From Onthophagus taurus (Eukaryota; Arthropoda; Insecta; Coleoptera; Scarabaeidae), in the NCBI RefSeq assembly GCF_036711975.1, contig NC_091972.1, forward strand, positions 23,875,001-23,939,000: DNA of 64,000 bases. The letters are read 5' to 3'. Position 1 is the stretch's first letter, and the number at the start of each line of letters is the position of its first letter. The notes beneath the pieces were generated by a model. The model saw only the letters and a list, made by a program, of their open reading frames with translations, made no database searches and was not told where the DNA came from. This document shows positions 1 to 12,100 of this stretch, piece by piece. The position numbers were made by a program, and so were the translations under genes.

Positions 1-458
1 AGCCCAGCAAAGTCCACATCAACGACCTACGTCTGGCTCCTCCACCACATCGACACCCACCTGCGCAGCCCGAACCAGCGCCTTGAGGGAGGGGGTGTCA
101 CCAAGTACGAATTGAGCGCCGTTCGATCTGCTTGGCCATTGGTCGTCAACCCGACCTACGGATCGGACGGTCGCCAACCAACCACAACGCCCGGTTGATA
201 GGGTTTTACCCAAGGGCGCCTATTTAAGGCGGCCGGGTTTCCATCAGCGGTCAATTCCAACCAAACTCCGAAGCGACAACAACAGCGATAACAGCAGCGA
301 CAACAAGCCAGCACTTCAACCGCCAATTCGAAGACGACCCCTTTCGTCTTAAAAAAAACCTTTGAGGTTTTTTTTTGTGTACATATTTTGTAAATAAATT
401 ATTTCGTTTTATTCAACAACTGTTGTTTCTTCTTCGGCGCAATCCATCCCCCGTAACA
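1..458 (+). mobile_element. 3' end of a Ty3/Gypsy-like LTR retrotransposon: polypurine tract and 3' LTR
   Basis: A GC-rich block quite unlike the AT-rich surroundings. A purine run at 85-95 (GAGGGAGGGGG) looks like a polypurine tract and is followed directly by TGTCACC at 96, a typical LTR start. The putative LTR runs to GTAACA at 458 (363 bp, TG..CA ends). It contains a TATA-like TATTTAAGG near 220-229 and an AATAAA polyadenylation signal near 392. Bases 1-84 would be the end of the internal region. The 5' LTR and coding region lie outside the window, so the assignment to Gypsy rather than another LTR clade is an inference from the tract and ends only. Confidence 0.6.
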
Positions 459-544
459 CTACCAAACGCGCTAGGTTTGGAATAAAAAGTTTTTTACTTT
501 GTGAATCGAGCTCTGGATATGTATGTATATGGAAAACTATCATA

Positions 545-1275
545 TACACAGGGAAAGACACTTTATTGCTAATCGAATATAACGATTTGCCTAAAAGTTC
601 ACAAATTGTTATGACTCTTATAAAAGATCTGCGAGGGAAAGGATATTGTCTAACTACTGATAATTTTTATAAGTCTCCTCAACTAGCAGATCTATTTTTA
701 ACACACAAAACATATACATACGGGACATTGAGGTTGGGGGTAAGGACGTTCCAGCAAATTTGAAGTCAACTAAATTAGACAAAGGAGGCATTATTGGCTG
801 CCAACGAGGAAAAGACATTCATAATTTGGGAATGGAGGATTTAGTCAAAGCAAATAAAATGGTGAAAAACCTAAGGCCATTTTAGATTATAATCATACAA
901 TGGAAGGTGTTGATCGCGCCGATCAACAGATTAACCAACTTCAAGAAAGAGAGGGAAAAAGTTTTACGTGAAGATCTTCCTTTATTTATTGGATAAAACT
1001 ATTAGGAACTATTGAGCTTTATAGAAAAAGTTGCCAGGAACAACACCAAATCCACGCGATTGACGTCACTTACCGGATTTATGTCCTCAACGAAAAATAA
1101 ACAAAATGCAAGCAGAAGATGGGTTGTTTGCTGTTCTAAAAAGGACGAACGAGGGAAGAAAGTCAGGAGAGAAACAAGATACTGCTGTAAGGATTGCAAT
1201 GTTGGACTTTGTGTAATTCCATGTTTCAAAATATATCATACACAGAAATATTTTAAGCTTTTTTCTTTTTCTTGA
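545..1275 (+). pseudogene. piggyBac-type transposase remnant (3' half)
   Basis: Reading across frameshifts gives the C-terminal half of a piggyBac (DDE_Tnp_1_7) transposase. Visible parts are LTTDNFYKSPQL around 650-690 (second catalytic Asp), ILDYNHTMEGVDRADQQ around 880-930 (third Asp), and a C-terminal cysteine-rich finger at about 1120-1240 (CC..CCKDC..C..C..H) as in PGBD4-like proteins. The N-terminal half with the first Asp is absent and there are several frame breaks, so it is dead. It is not a close copy of the intact piggyBac at 26067-28972, which has a different C-terminal finger sequence. Confidence 0.8.
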
Positions 1276-1374
1276 AAAAATCATTACATTTGTTATTTTT
1301 AACAAAAATCTGACCAAAATAATCAATAAAAAAATAGACAATTTTATGAGCATACTTTCTAAAATGTGACAATC

Positions 1375-1640
1375 AGTTGAGAGGTTAAGCCGAGGTCGCT
1401 TGCGGCCAAGGCTTTACAATTAACCTCATATGAACCCGAAACTGATCATCACTACATCCGCTTTAAAGTAAGCCAAGACCCGATCTGTTGACTAATTAAA
1501 CCAGGGTTGCTTGCGGGTGAGGTGATTCAGTGGCTAAGATTATATTAATACGAAACTAATGATGATCAGTTTCAGGTTAACATAATATTAATTCTAGAGC
1601 CTCGGCTGCAAGTAACCGCGGTTTAATCTTGCAAAATATA
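1375..1640. repeat. Hairpin-unit repeat (GCCGAGG..CCTCGGC family)
   Basis: Two or three diverged units. Each has a head resembling GCCGAGGTCGCTTGCGGC, about 50-60 bp of AT-rich sequence, then the reverse complement of the head. Heads are at about 1388 and 1500 and a reversed tail at about 1600. The same family recurs at 6960-7410, 15075-15265, 45355-45520 and 45945-46180. Confidence 0.7.
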
Positions 1641-1699
1641 TTGAAAGCTGTTACAACATTTATGTACATTACCAAACCCCATCATGGATATAATAAAAA

Positions 1700-3650
1700 C
1701 AAGAGATATTAGAAACAACCTCAACTGAAACAACAATTAAACCAACTCGCACATGCTGTACGCAAAGGAATGGAACTGTATTCAAAAATATCAGAACTTC
1801 ATTTCAACTTTTTAAGTCGTCAATCTGAAACTGCGGAAAACAGGGAAATCTTCTGGCACCAGATGTGAATCACGTTATAGATCGTATAGATACAGTGCGT
1901 TTTTGGCCAATGTTCTCTAGACATGGTTAATTAGTGCCGGGAAAATTTCATGAAACACCTGTATAACACGAACCATCTAGTACGCAATCGATCAAGATAA
2001 CCAACAAATTCACACTTTAGGTAACATCTTAAGCTTATACATACATAAATGAAGATAATCAATAGTCTCGAAAATTACCGGCGAGACGTTAGCAACAAAC
2101 TTTTTCCCTTATATTTCCACCTAGTTCTCGGGCCCATATCTTCGTTATCTAGAAAGATAACGAAAAACTAAGCACACGGTTGGAAAGCTTGGTCTTTTCT
2201 CTATCTTAAATCTCTATCTTTTCATCCGCCAATATGTTGATAATGAGAGCAAAAAAAAAGAAACGTCGCACTGCATTCAAGTTACCTCAAAATTACCAAA
2301 CTTCACGGCCTTGTGCAGCCGTTATCAGATGGAAATTCAACAAATGGTTTACATATTCGGAAAGAGCTGACCTTAGACTATCTTATTCCGAGTTTTCGTC
2401 CGCCAACATCTATCAGCGTCTGTAAGAAAAACGCATCTGAAATAGCCTCTACCGATGACGACACGAAAATATTTCTTGCACTAATAACTTTCCTATTTGA
2501 CAGGGACAAAACTCTACAACTATATTCAGCTTATGGGAAATTTCCTGCTATTTCCAATAGTGTGTGTGTCACACCGTGATCACACGTTTGCACAATCCTT
2601 TCTTCTGACTAAGAACTACCTAAACCACGAATTTTTGCCGCTGCTAAACCACGTTTGGGGCAATAACTCTCTTATCTGACGAGGAGAAAACTCTAGAATT
2701 ATATTCATGTTATAGGAAATTTTCTGCTGTTTTCAATGGTATATAACACATCTCAATCACACGTTTGCACAATCGTTTTCCAGTCCAGCAACAAACTTTT
2801 CCCTAGTATTTCCGTCTACTTTTCGGGCCAATATCTTCGTTATTCAGAATGATAGCAAAAAAACTCAGAACACACTGGAAAGTTTGGTCTTTTCTATATC
2901 TTAAATCGTGTTTTCGTCCGCCGATATGTTGATAATAAGAGCAGAAAAAAACACTGCATTTAAATCACCTCAAAATTGCCCAACTTTAAGGCCTTGTGCA
3001 GCCGTTACCAGACGAAAATGAAACAAACGGTTTACACAATCGAAAAGAGCTATTAGAAACAACCTCAACTGAAACAACAATTAAACCAACTCGCACATAC
3101 CATACGCAAAGAAATGGAACTGTATTCAAAAATATCAAAACTTCATTTCAATTTTTTAAGTCGTCAATCTGAAACTGCGGAAACTAGGGAAATCTTCTGG
3201 CACCAGATGTGAATCACGCTATAGATCGTATAGATACAGCGCGTTTTTGTCCAATGTTCTCCATACCTGTTCTCTAGACATGGTTAATTAGTGCCGGGAA
3301 AATTTCGTGGAACACCGGTATAACATGAACCATCTAGTACGCAATCGATGAAGATAACCAACAAATTCACACTTCTAGGTAACATCTTAAGCTTATACAT
3401 ACATAAATGAAGTTAACCAATAGTCTCGAAAATTACCGGCGAGACGATAGCAACAAACCGCCCAGCAACAAACTTTTTCCCTTATATTTCCACCTATTTC
3501 TCGGGCAATATTTTCGTTATCTAGAAAGGTAGCGAAAAACTAAGCACACGGTTGGAAAGCTTAGTCTTTTCTCTATCTTAAATCTCTATCTTTTCGTCCG
3601 CCGATATGTTGATAATGAGAGCAAAAAAAAATAAGAAACGTCGCACTGTC
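1700..3650. repeat. Complex tandem repeat, ~700-bp unit, non-coding
   Basis: The stretch beginning TTAGAAACAACCTCAACTG at about 1709 returns at about 3053. The block around 2080-2360 (from AGCAACAAACTTTTTCCC to the CCGTTATCAGATGG region) returns near 2785-3050 and again near 3465-3650, so the spacing is roughly 680-705 bp. Short open frames here are shared between copies but resemble no protein I know. An inverted relative lies at 4200-4910. I see no transposase signature; it may be the non-coding part of the adjoining MULE/Ulp1-like element. Confidence 0.65.
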
Positions 3651-3765
3651 ATTGGATGCTAATGGTGGCAAATGTTGAACAAGTTTTATTTTTTGATCCA
3701 ATGACTACTGAAACTAGAAAAGCACAAACTTATTATAATCAAGTGTCCAATTGATTGTTGGATTG
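3650..3765 (+). pseudogene. Fragment of a Ulp1-like (C48) cysteine peptidase from a transposon
   Basis: Translation from 3650 reads [10 protein letters not shown], then [18 protein letters not shown]. The HW....V pattern and the following FFDP are the His and Asp motifs of the Ulp1/SENP (C48) fold. A closely similar peptide is encoded at 33030-33160 (-) and at 34070-34165 (+), in both cases next to the same 143-145 bp monomers. Only about 35 residues remain and the catalytic Cys region is missing. C48 domains of this kind occur in some Mutator-like transposons; that origin is inferred here. Confidence 0.55.
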
Positions 3766-4200
3766 AAGAAATGGTTAGGAAAATTTTCTTTTTGGATTTG
3801 AAGCAACAGGCGACCAGGAATACGATGCAGTTGAAATTAGATCGATTAGAAACCCCGAACAGGCCAAAATTTGCGATTGTTTGAAGAAAAACGATTTTCC
3901 CGGAATATAAGAAATGGTTATTAAAATTTTCTTTTTGATTCTAAAGCAAGAAACGACCAGGAATATAATGCCGTTGAAATGGGATCGATTAGAAACTCCA
4001 AACAGGCCGACATTTGCTTATGTTTGAAGAAAATCGATTTTACCGGAATATAAGAACTGGTTAGGAAAATTTTCTTTTCGAATCTGAAGCAAGAGGCCAC
4101 TAGGAATACCATGCCGTTGAAATTAGATCGATTAAAAACCCCGAACGGGTCGAATTTTGCGAAGTTTGAAGAAAATCGATTTTCCCGGACTATAGGAAAT
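3765..4200 (+). repeat. ~143-bp tandem monomers, three copies
   Basis: Three copies of a monomer containing GCGACCAGGAATACGATG, then TTGAAATTAGATCGATTA and a TTTTCCCGGA segment. CGACCAGGAA starts at 3811 and again at 3954, with a diverged copy near 4096, a period of about 143 bp. The reverse complement occurs as a three-copy array at 32580-33015, and a single copy lies at 34165-34345. Confidence 0.8.
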
Positions 4201-4910
4201 GGTTATTCATCTTATAGGAAATTTTCTGCTCTTTCTGACGGTGTATGACACACTTTAATCACGCGTTTGCACAAACGGTTTCTTTGTCAAAGTTTACCTA
4301 AAACCATGAATTTTCGCCGCGACTAAACCATGTTGTGGTGAACAACTTTCTTGTTTGAACGGGGAGAAAACTAAGACTATGTTCGTCTTATGGGAAATTT
4401 TCTGCTCTTTCCAACGGTGTGTGACACACTTCGCTTACGCGTTTGCATTCGTGTTTTTTAAATTGATCAACTGAGTTAAAATGCTAAGGTTGGTAAAGTT
4501 ACCACGTAACATGAAATAATCTTTCCGTTTTGAACAGTTTAAAACTAGAACTAACACTAGCGTGTTAGTAGAGACTCGTACTAGATACACGAAAACTAGA
4601 TGGAAATACAAAGGTAAAGTTTGTTGTCAACTGCAGGCTCTTTTTCAGGAGCGTTTTTTTACAGACGTCGACAGATATTGACGGACGAAAACTCGGAATA
4701 AGATAGTCCAAGGTCAGCTCTTTCCGAATATGTAAACCATTTGTTGAATTTCCATCTGATAACGGTTGCACAAGGCCGCGAAGTTTAGTAATTTTGAGGT
4801 AATTTCAATGTTTTCTAGATAATGAAGATATGGGCCCGAGAAATAGGTGGAAATATAAAGAAAAAAGTTTGTTGCTGAGCGGTTTGTTGCTATCGTCTCG
4901 CCTATTCGAA
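4200..4910 (-). repeat. Inverted copy of the ~700-bp complex repeat
   Basis: 4640-4800 is the near-exact reverse complement of 2290-2450. The short reading frame in both copies starts with the same peptide (MQPLSDGNSTNGLHIRKEL). 4810-4900 continues as the reverse complement of the 2080-2180 region. 1700-4910 therefore has an overall inverted arrangement around the 143-bp monomers. No coding capacity is recognised. Confidence 0.65.
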
Positions 4911-5050
4911 AATTAAGGAACTTTTTCTTTGGTTCCGATTTGAACAATCAAAATAATAATACTAATATAAATATAAATAGTATGAACAAGAGAATAATAA
5001 ATTTTAGAGTCACATTTACCCAACATCCTATATTTGGCAATTACATTTAC

Positions 5051-5257
5051 CTTCATCAAAAAAGTACCACTTCTCCTCCAATCATCATTTAAACCAAAAA
5101 ATATTAAATAATCTCTTTCTGGATGAGATTTCTTCCATTTAAAATAAACTTTTAATAAACTATTTACATTACTGGCATAGGGTACGTGATTTCTATAAAT
5201 TTGTTGTAATTCTTTTAACTCTACGTCTTTTAACACTTTCACTTCATATTCACACAT
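5051..5257 (-). CDS. Single exon of a glycine N-acyltransferase-like (GNAT) protein, partial
   Basis: The minus-strand frame from ATG 5257 runs 69 codons to a consensus donor (GATGAAG|GTAAAT) after 5051. The peptide (MCEYEVKVLKDVELKEL..., FKWKKSHPERDYLIFFG, DDWRRSGTF) resembles the N-terminus of insect GLYAT-like/FR47-family acyltransferases; this is from memory of the family and moderately certain. No following exon is visible between 5050 and base 1, which is all repeats. Either the rest lies beyond the window across a very long intron, or this is an orphan exon left by repeat insertion. A perfect 15-bp hairpin sits just upstream of the ATG. Confidence 0.5.
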
Positions 5258-5277
5258 CGTTGCAACTGGTTGCAACG

Positions 5278-5311
5278 CGAATTTAATCAATTAATGAATT
5301 GATTAAATTCG
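5278..5311. repeat. Perfect 15-bp inverted repeat upstream of the orphan exon
   Basis: CGAATTTAATCAATT at 5278-5292 and its exact reverse complement at 5297-5311 are separated by AATG. It lies about 20 bp upstream of the candidate ATG, next to a second small palindrome (CGTTGCAACTGGTTGCAACG, 5259-5278). Function unknown. Confidence 0.8.
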
Positions 5312-6127
5312 TGAGATTATGCTTAAGTGATAAATTACTGAAAATTTAAGTACGTATACAACCAACTATGCAAACAATTTCAAAGAAAAAAATATTTTTT
5401 TTTTAATGTGGTGTAACGTGTAAAAAAGTTTACATAGTTTATTTGATCTAAGTTTTGTTAAAACGACATAAAAAAAAGTCGGGGATTTTCGTTGAAGGAG
5501 ATACGAAATGCCGAAGTGTTTGTTAATGCGATTAACCGGGGATTTTTCAGTTATGCAATTACTATGATAATAATTACAGTAGTGGATGATTAAAATCTTG
5601 AAGACAAACAATTAATTAAATAACAAAAAAATTACGAAGGAATATCTTTGTTTAAAATCGTCAAATACATTATCTTTAATCAACATTTATTTGGTGATAT
5701 AAATAAATAATCTTGATATCAAAGTCAACAATTAATTAAATTATTTAAATTTGACTCATAATAATTTTCCTAACGTACTTGGAGTGTTTATTTTCGATAA
5801 ATTTATATCTTTAGTAAATACAACATGAGTATTTTATTTATTAATTTTCCAAATTAACAAAGAAATATATAAAATAATTTTTTTAAGAAATCACAAAGAA
5901 AAATTAAGAATGAACCTAACATAAATCTTTAAGGTCTTCAAATCTTAAAGTTTAAGGTCAGTTCACCATAACAAACAAAGAATAACACAAAAATCTTTTT
6001 CAATGTGCTAAGCGTTTTGATAAAGGCTCCGAACTGAATACATATATAAATTGATAACGAGTGATGTGCCAAAGTTAGTCGTAATACTACAAGCTTGCGA
6101 TACGTTTCTCAACGAAAGGTGCGTGTA
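5312..6127. other. AT-rich intergenic stretch, no gene seen
   Basis: Strongly AT-rich sequence between the orphan exon (-) and the hexosaminidase start (+). Open frames here are short and resemble nothing. It presumably holds the hexosaminidase promoter and 5' UTR; I could not place a convincing TATA box or initiator. Confidence 0.6.
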
Positions 6128-9100
6128 ATGAATGTGTTTACTTTCGCGTTTGCCTTTTTGGCATGCTCCTTGCATCTCAGCGAATCTTGGATCGTTGACC
6201 CTGGGCCTACAGTTATAGCAACCAAGGGTGAAGTTTGGCCTAAGCCGCAAGATCAAGAAAAATATGAAGAATATTTCCATTTGGATAAGTCGCAATTCAA
6301 ATTTTCAGTAAGCTAAATATTCAGTATAATAATAATACGAAAACTATAAATTGAACGTTAACCTGCTTACATTAGCATCTAATTATGATTAAAAAAAGTC
6401 GATTTCCATCTTCCACTTTTATTTTTAGAATACTGGAAAAACTTGTTCGCTTCTTGAAGACGCAACAACAAGATACTACAAATTAATCGAAAAACTTAGC
6501 TCTATTGCAAAAAAATACGAAAGAAAAATCAAAAACAAAAAGTTACAGAAAGGATCTTTAGGAGGACTTTCAACGTTAGAAATTAATTTAATAAACGCTT
6601 GTACTGGTTTAGAATATCCCAGTTTAAATAAAGAAGCTGAAAAGTGTAAGTTACAAATTAAAAAAAAATCTACTAAAACAGCATTTTTGCTTATAATATA
6701 ATACAAAACAGCAAACGTTAAACACACAAACTATTTTTGCAATCATAAAAATTCTGGAATTTGAAACATTCGCACAAACTTATAATTCAAGTTCAAATTT
6801 TATAAATAGTACTAATAACAGCTTTACAAAGCTATCTTGGTCGGTTAATTGAGGAAAAAAGGAGTGCAATAGTAAATTCTTGAAATGAGATAGGCGAATT
6901 AGTAACATCCGCAAAAGTAGGTATAGCGGTGGCCAAAAAGTTATCGTAATATTATATCTTCTCAGAAATACAGGTCAGGTGAAATTGTAGATGCTTTGAT
7001 CAATTAAAGCGAGGTTGCTTGCGACCGAGGCTCAGTAATTAACATTATATCAATCCAAAACTTATCATATTATAACTCCTTGGCCGTAAGCAACCTCGGC
7101 TTTATTAGATGAAATTGTGGATCTATTGACTAATTAAAAGCTCGCTTGTGGCCGAGATATAATGATTAATATTATATCAACCTAAAACTGTGTATAATTT
7201 TGTGAAGGCTTGGCTGCAAGCGTCCTCGACTTTATCAACTGGACTTTTGACTAATTAAGCCGAGGTCGCTTACTGCCAAGGTTCGGTGATTAAAACTATA
7301 TTAACCTAAAACTAGTTATCATATTGTGGGGCCTGGGCTTTATCAGATACAATTGTGGATCTATTGACTATTAAGCCAAGGTCGCTTGCGGCCAAGGTCA
7401 ATGATCAGAGGGAGGCAGTCAAACTACTAGTGATGTAAAGTTTAGTTACTTTTTAGTATTTGTAACTATCCGTTACTTTCAGAAAAAGTATTCGTTACTT
7501 TGTACTCGTTACTCGTTACAAGTAATCGTTTGCGCTTGAGGTTCCAGTACTAGTTTGCGCTCGAAGTTCGATTACTCGTTTTAGTTGGACTACATACTTA
7601 TATGAATTTATTTTATATTACACTTATTTTTGAAAACAAATACTGTACGTATATTATATTGTGTTTGTTACGCTATTATGCACTGTGCACTAATGTCAAA
7701 AAATAGAGTGTAGGTTATGGGATTTACTTTTTCACTGCATATTATAACGAAGAATTTTTCTTAATTATTATTATTTAATTATTAATAACTTACGTTTCAC
7801 TTATTATATAACAAAAATATTTGAAAGTAGTAACACATTAACAATGGAAAACAAAACTTCTTCTATAAAACAAGCAATAATAAAATAAAATAAAAATATT
7901 AAAACAACAATAAAAGATATTACAGCTTATTATTGCAATATAAAAATAAATTTTGTTGCACATTTCGACTTTTAAGTCGATTTCGCCTATCCAACAATAC
8001 TTGGCCTTTGGAAAATGTAACTGTTAGATCCAAAGTAACTGGTACCGATGTGATACGGTAACAGTTACTTCGGATCTCGCGGAGTAACGAGTACTCATAT
8101 AACGAATTGTTACTTTTTTTACATCACTACAAACTACACTATTTAAAACTATTAAAAAAGTATTATAAAACATAAATTAAAATTTTATTATAAAATCATT
8201 ACACCATTCCCTCCTTTAACTATTTATTTCTAAATCATTACAAACGACGTTTCGGGACTATTCCCATCATCAGGTTTAATAATTTTTGTCATCTAAAGAA
8301 ACAACAATTCAATGATTTACGTAACTACAATTATTTTACAATAAAAACATTTATTACACCTAAACCACAATATGTAGAATACGATTCTTACCAAAACCTT
8401 TTTCAATTTTATCATTGATCGTCTTTTAATTTCTACCCATCTCATCACGCTTACACATCACGTCTTTTTGAAAATTTCTCAACAAGGTCAAATTTCAATT
8501 TTTTTCTTTGTTGGAAACCAGCCCATCTCCCTCACTCTATTATATTACCAATTTATTTAAAATATCTGCATAATGCGCCCCTATTCGTCGTACGTCAGTT
8601 TTAAAATTAACTGCGTTATTAATGTTTTTTGTTATGAAAATTGATTCCAAGTTTTTTCTTATTAGTGTGTTTTTATTTGTTGTTAATATTTTGGGATTTT
8701 CAAAATCAAATTTGTCAGTTAAAGTTACCGAATGTTGGCACAAAGCTGTTTTGTTTTGCGTTTTTATTTGTTTAGTATCGTATTTATGTTGTTGTATACG
8801 TTTTTTGAGATGTTGTTTAGATTCCCCTATGTAAATTTTATTGCAGTCTAATGTCTTGATTTTATCCTTCATATTTGATATTAAGGTGCCAATTTTGTTG
8901 TTATTATATTTAGCACATTTTATTTCGGATATTTCATACCTCTTAAAAACATTCGTTACCTTATTTGTTAATGTTGGTATACATTTAATTTTACAAAATT
9001 CTTTATTATTATGAGTGCTTTTATTGTTAGTATTTCCCTGAGTGCTAAGATCGCTTTCTGGAACATTCTGCCCTATTAGTTTGTCTGTTAGTTTGTATTA

Positions 9101-12100
9101 GTTTGTCTAGGTACGAATTGTGTAATTGGAGATTGTCTAATAGTTAGTTTATTCTTTTTATTTATATCTCCTTTTACATTTTCTGTATTTGTATTCTTCG
9201 CCCTTTGTTGATCATCTTGTGGGGTTATATTATTTGTTTTGACTTTCAATCAATCAAGTGTTTGGGATAAAAATTATTTAACAAAATATCATATATTTTG
9301 AAAAAACTTACTGTGTTTTTTCAAAATATATGAAAATTTATTCAACAAATAAAAACACACTAATAAGAAAAAACTTGGAATCAATTTTTATAACAAAAAA
9401 CATTAATAACGCAGTTAATTTTAAAACTGACGTACAATTTATTTTAAATAAATTAGTAATATAATAGAGTGAGGGAGATGGACTGATTTCCAACAAAGAA
9501 TAAAATTGAAATTTGACCTTGTTGAGAAATTTTCAAAAAGACGTGATACATATTGTGGTTTAGGTGTAATAAATGTTTTTATTGTAAAATAATTGAATTA
9601 TTGTTTCTTTAGATGACAAAAATTATTAAACTTGATGATGGAAATAGTCCCGAAACGTCGTTTGTAATGATTTAGAAATAAATAGTTAAAGGAGGGAATA
9701 GTGTAATGATTTTATAATAAAATAATAAAAGAAAACCTCCACACACAAGAAATTATAAATTAAAAATTTTTTTTTCAAAGCTGAGATTTTATGTAAAACA
9801 AAAAAAATCATTTTTTAAATATTACTTCAGATGATGGCGACCATCATTTCATTGGCTAAGTCTTCCAGGAAAATTATCACTGACACGTCGTAGCATCGCT
9901 GACATTATTGCACGAATTTCATCTTCATCCACACTTTTGAGTCTTGTATTGTTGCTGGACGTAACTCATACATCTTACAAGGGAAGTGTCACAACTGTGT
10001 CTCACCGATTTCGATGCAATTTGGTACAGTCATAGAATGGGCCAAAATAAGGTTCGCACATTTTTTTATACGTGCGGTAAAAGCCCCTGGGGCGAGTTAT
10101 AGGGGTTGAAAGTTTGGAGAAAAAGTACGTTTTCACTTATATTTTGAAAACGAAAAGTGCTATCAAAATTTGGTAAATTGTAACTGATATTCATTTTAAA
10201 AGAGCTTTCTTTTGATGTGTCACACATATAGCAGAGGGTTAAAAAGGGCGAACTACCCCTATTTTTTTGGAATTATTTAAAAACCACCCTATCGATTTTG
10301 GCGGCATTAAGTATACTTCTAGTGCGTTCAAAAATATTAGTTAAGGGTTTTTTCCCATTCGCCCTAGATCAACCCCAGCGAAGTTACGGGGGTTAACATG
10401 TAAGCACTTTTCGTAAGAATGATGTGATAAAATTGTCAGGTATTTTGAAAATACTTTAAACAAAACCGTAAATTAGTCGCACAATAAAATGTTTAGTGTA
10501 AAATAAGGCATAATACACCATATAGGGGTTGTTGGGGTTATCCACCCCCTTAAAAATTAATTCTATCCCGGGCGTTATTTGTCGATTACGGCGAAATTTG
10601 GTACTGTGTTTGTTTTATATTTGAAGTAAAAATTTTTGAAAATGGTTATAAGGGTTACAAATTAGGGGTAGTTTTTTGTTTATACCTCGAAGATGAAAAC
10701 TGCCATCGTAACTGTGGTATTGTTTTTTAAAAATCTATCTATCGATGTTCCACGAGGTAAACTACCCTCATTTTCTTTAAATAATAAATATAAAACTACT
10801 AGATAAATAAGATATTTTATTTATTTATGAGTTAAAAAGCAACTGACAAAAAAAATAGTTCAATATACCAAAGAAGTTTATTCTACATTACTAATTGACG
10901 TTTTTTATGTATTATATTAATTTTCAATATTAAATTTATTTTTATTCTACGTAGTGTTGGCAAAAATGAAAGTCGTGGAAAAAATGTTTTAAACATAAGG
11001 ATTTTTTACACCATGCACATGTTATGACCGCTATATCCCCACAGATATCACACGTTGGCTTCTCACTCGAAAAGCAAACTTCCACGGGATTTTCAAAATG
11101 GTCTGGTCTCTCCTCTATATAGCCACTTGCAAACCATGCGTATTTAAAAACATTTATAAACCGAGGGGAAGCCAACTGGTTATGCGTCAACGATTGCAAT
11201 TTTAATATGTTATCCCTCTGATGTAAATTGACATCATACTGGTAAAGAATAATCTGATCAGAGAATCTTCTAATAAAATTTTTCCATATTCTGAAACCAA
11301 ATACATCTAGGGGCTGTATTTGACCTGTTGTCCCTGCAGGTATAGATAAATGTTTAAAATTAGTACCTGATGGAGTTATTTCACTAATAACTTCAGGACA
11401 ATGGCCACTCCAAGAATCTAATAATAATAATGATTTAGAACCAGTATTTGGAAAATATACATTTTGGAGCCAATTTTTCATGTGTTCTGAAGTTAACTTT
11501 CCAGATTTTGATGCCAAAACGTATATATTGTCTGCTTTAAACATTGTATTTGCTACCCTCGGTCCAAAGCTGCCAGAGGGTTCTTTTAAAACAATAAAAA
11601 GTGGAGAAAGAAGTTTCCCATCAGCAGATATTACGGGTTGAATTGTGTAACTGTGCGTTGTAGATGACACCGACTGGACCACACTTTCTACGGTTTTAAC
11701 TCCTAAATCGCTTAATGTTCTTCCCGAATGGAATTCCAAGTTAAAACCGCTCTGATCCGAATTGTAGGTGTTTTCAGGTCCATATATTTGGATTTGTAGC
11801 TTTGCCTCTTTAACGAAATCTTTTGCTAAAGTTTTTACTCGATCAACATTTCCAATTTGTTTTTGGGATAGAAATTTTGTTATTTTTCGGCTTACTAACC
11901 GATTTGCTTTCTTAAAACGTTGCACCCAGCTATGAGATGCTTTGAACAGTTGAGGAGATAAATTCTTTTCATTTCTAGCTTGTATAGCCCATCTGCGTAT
12001 ATCAATATCATGTAGTGGCAATTTATTATCTACGGCGGCTCTCGCTTGATTAATTACAAATTCGGTAATTTCTGCTAATTTTTCTTTGTATGTCCCTCTT

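Larger units (their letters stand above)
8180..9725 (-). mobile_element. Penelope-like retroelement with an inverted, truncated second copy
   Basis: 8183-8690 and 9340-9722 are inverted copies of each other. Both contain the tail region with ACGACGTTTCGGGACTAT on the left or its complement on the right, and the sequence coding the end of the endonuclease. The left copy (-) carries the C-terminal coding part; the right copy (+) carries only about the last 40 codons plus the tail. Head-to-head inverted partial copies are common for Penelope-like elements. Both arms contain a hammerhead-type motif. It is inserted in hexosaminidase intron 2. Confidence 0.85.

Noticed and set aside
2234-2679. Short open frames in the 1.7-4.9 kb repeat block as small genes
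   Set aside because: They are shared by repeat copies only because the DNA is repeated; no family resemblance and no splice or start context.
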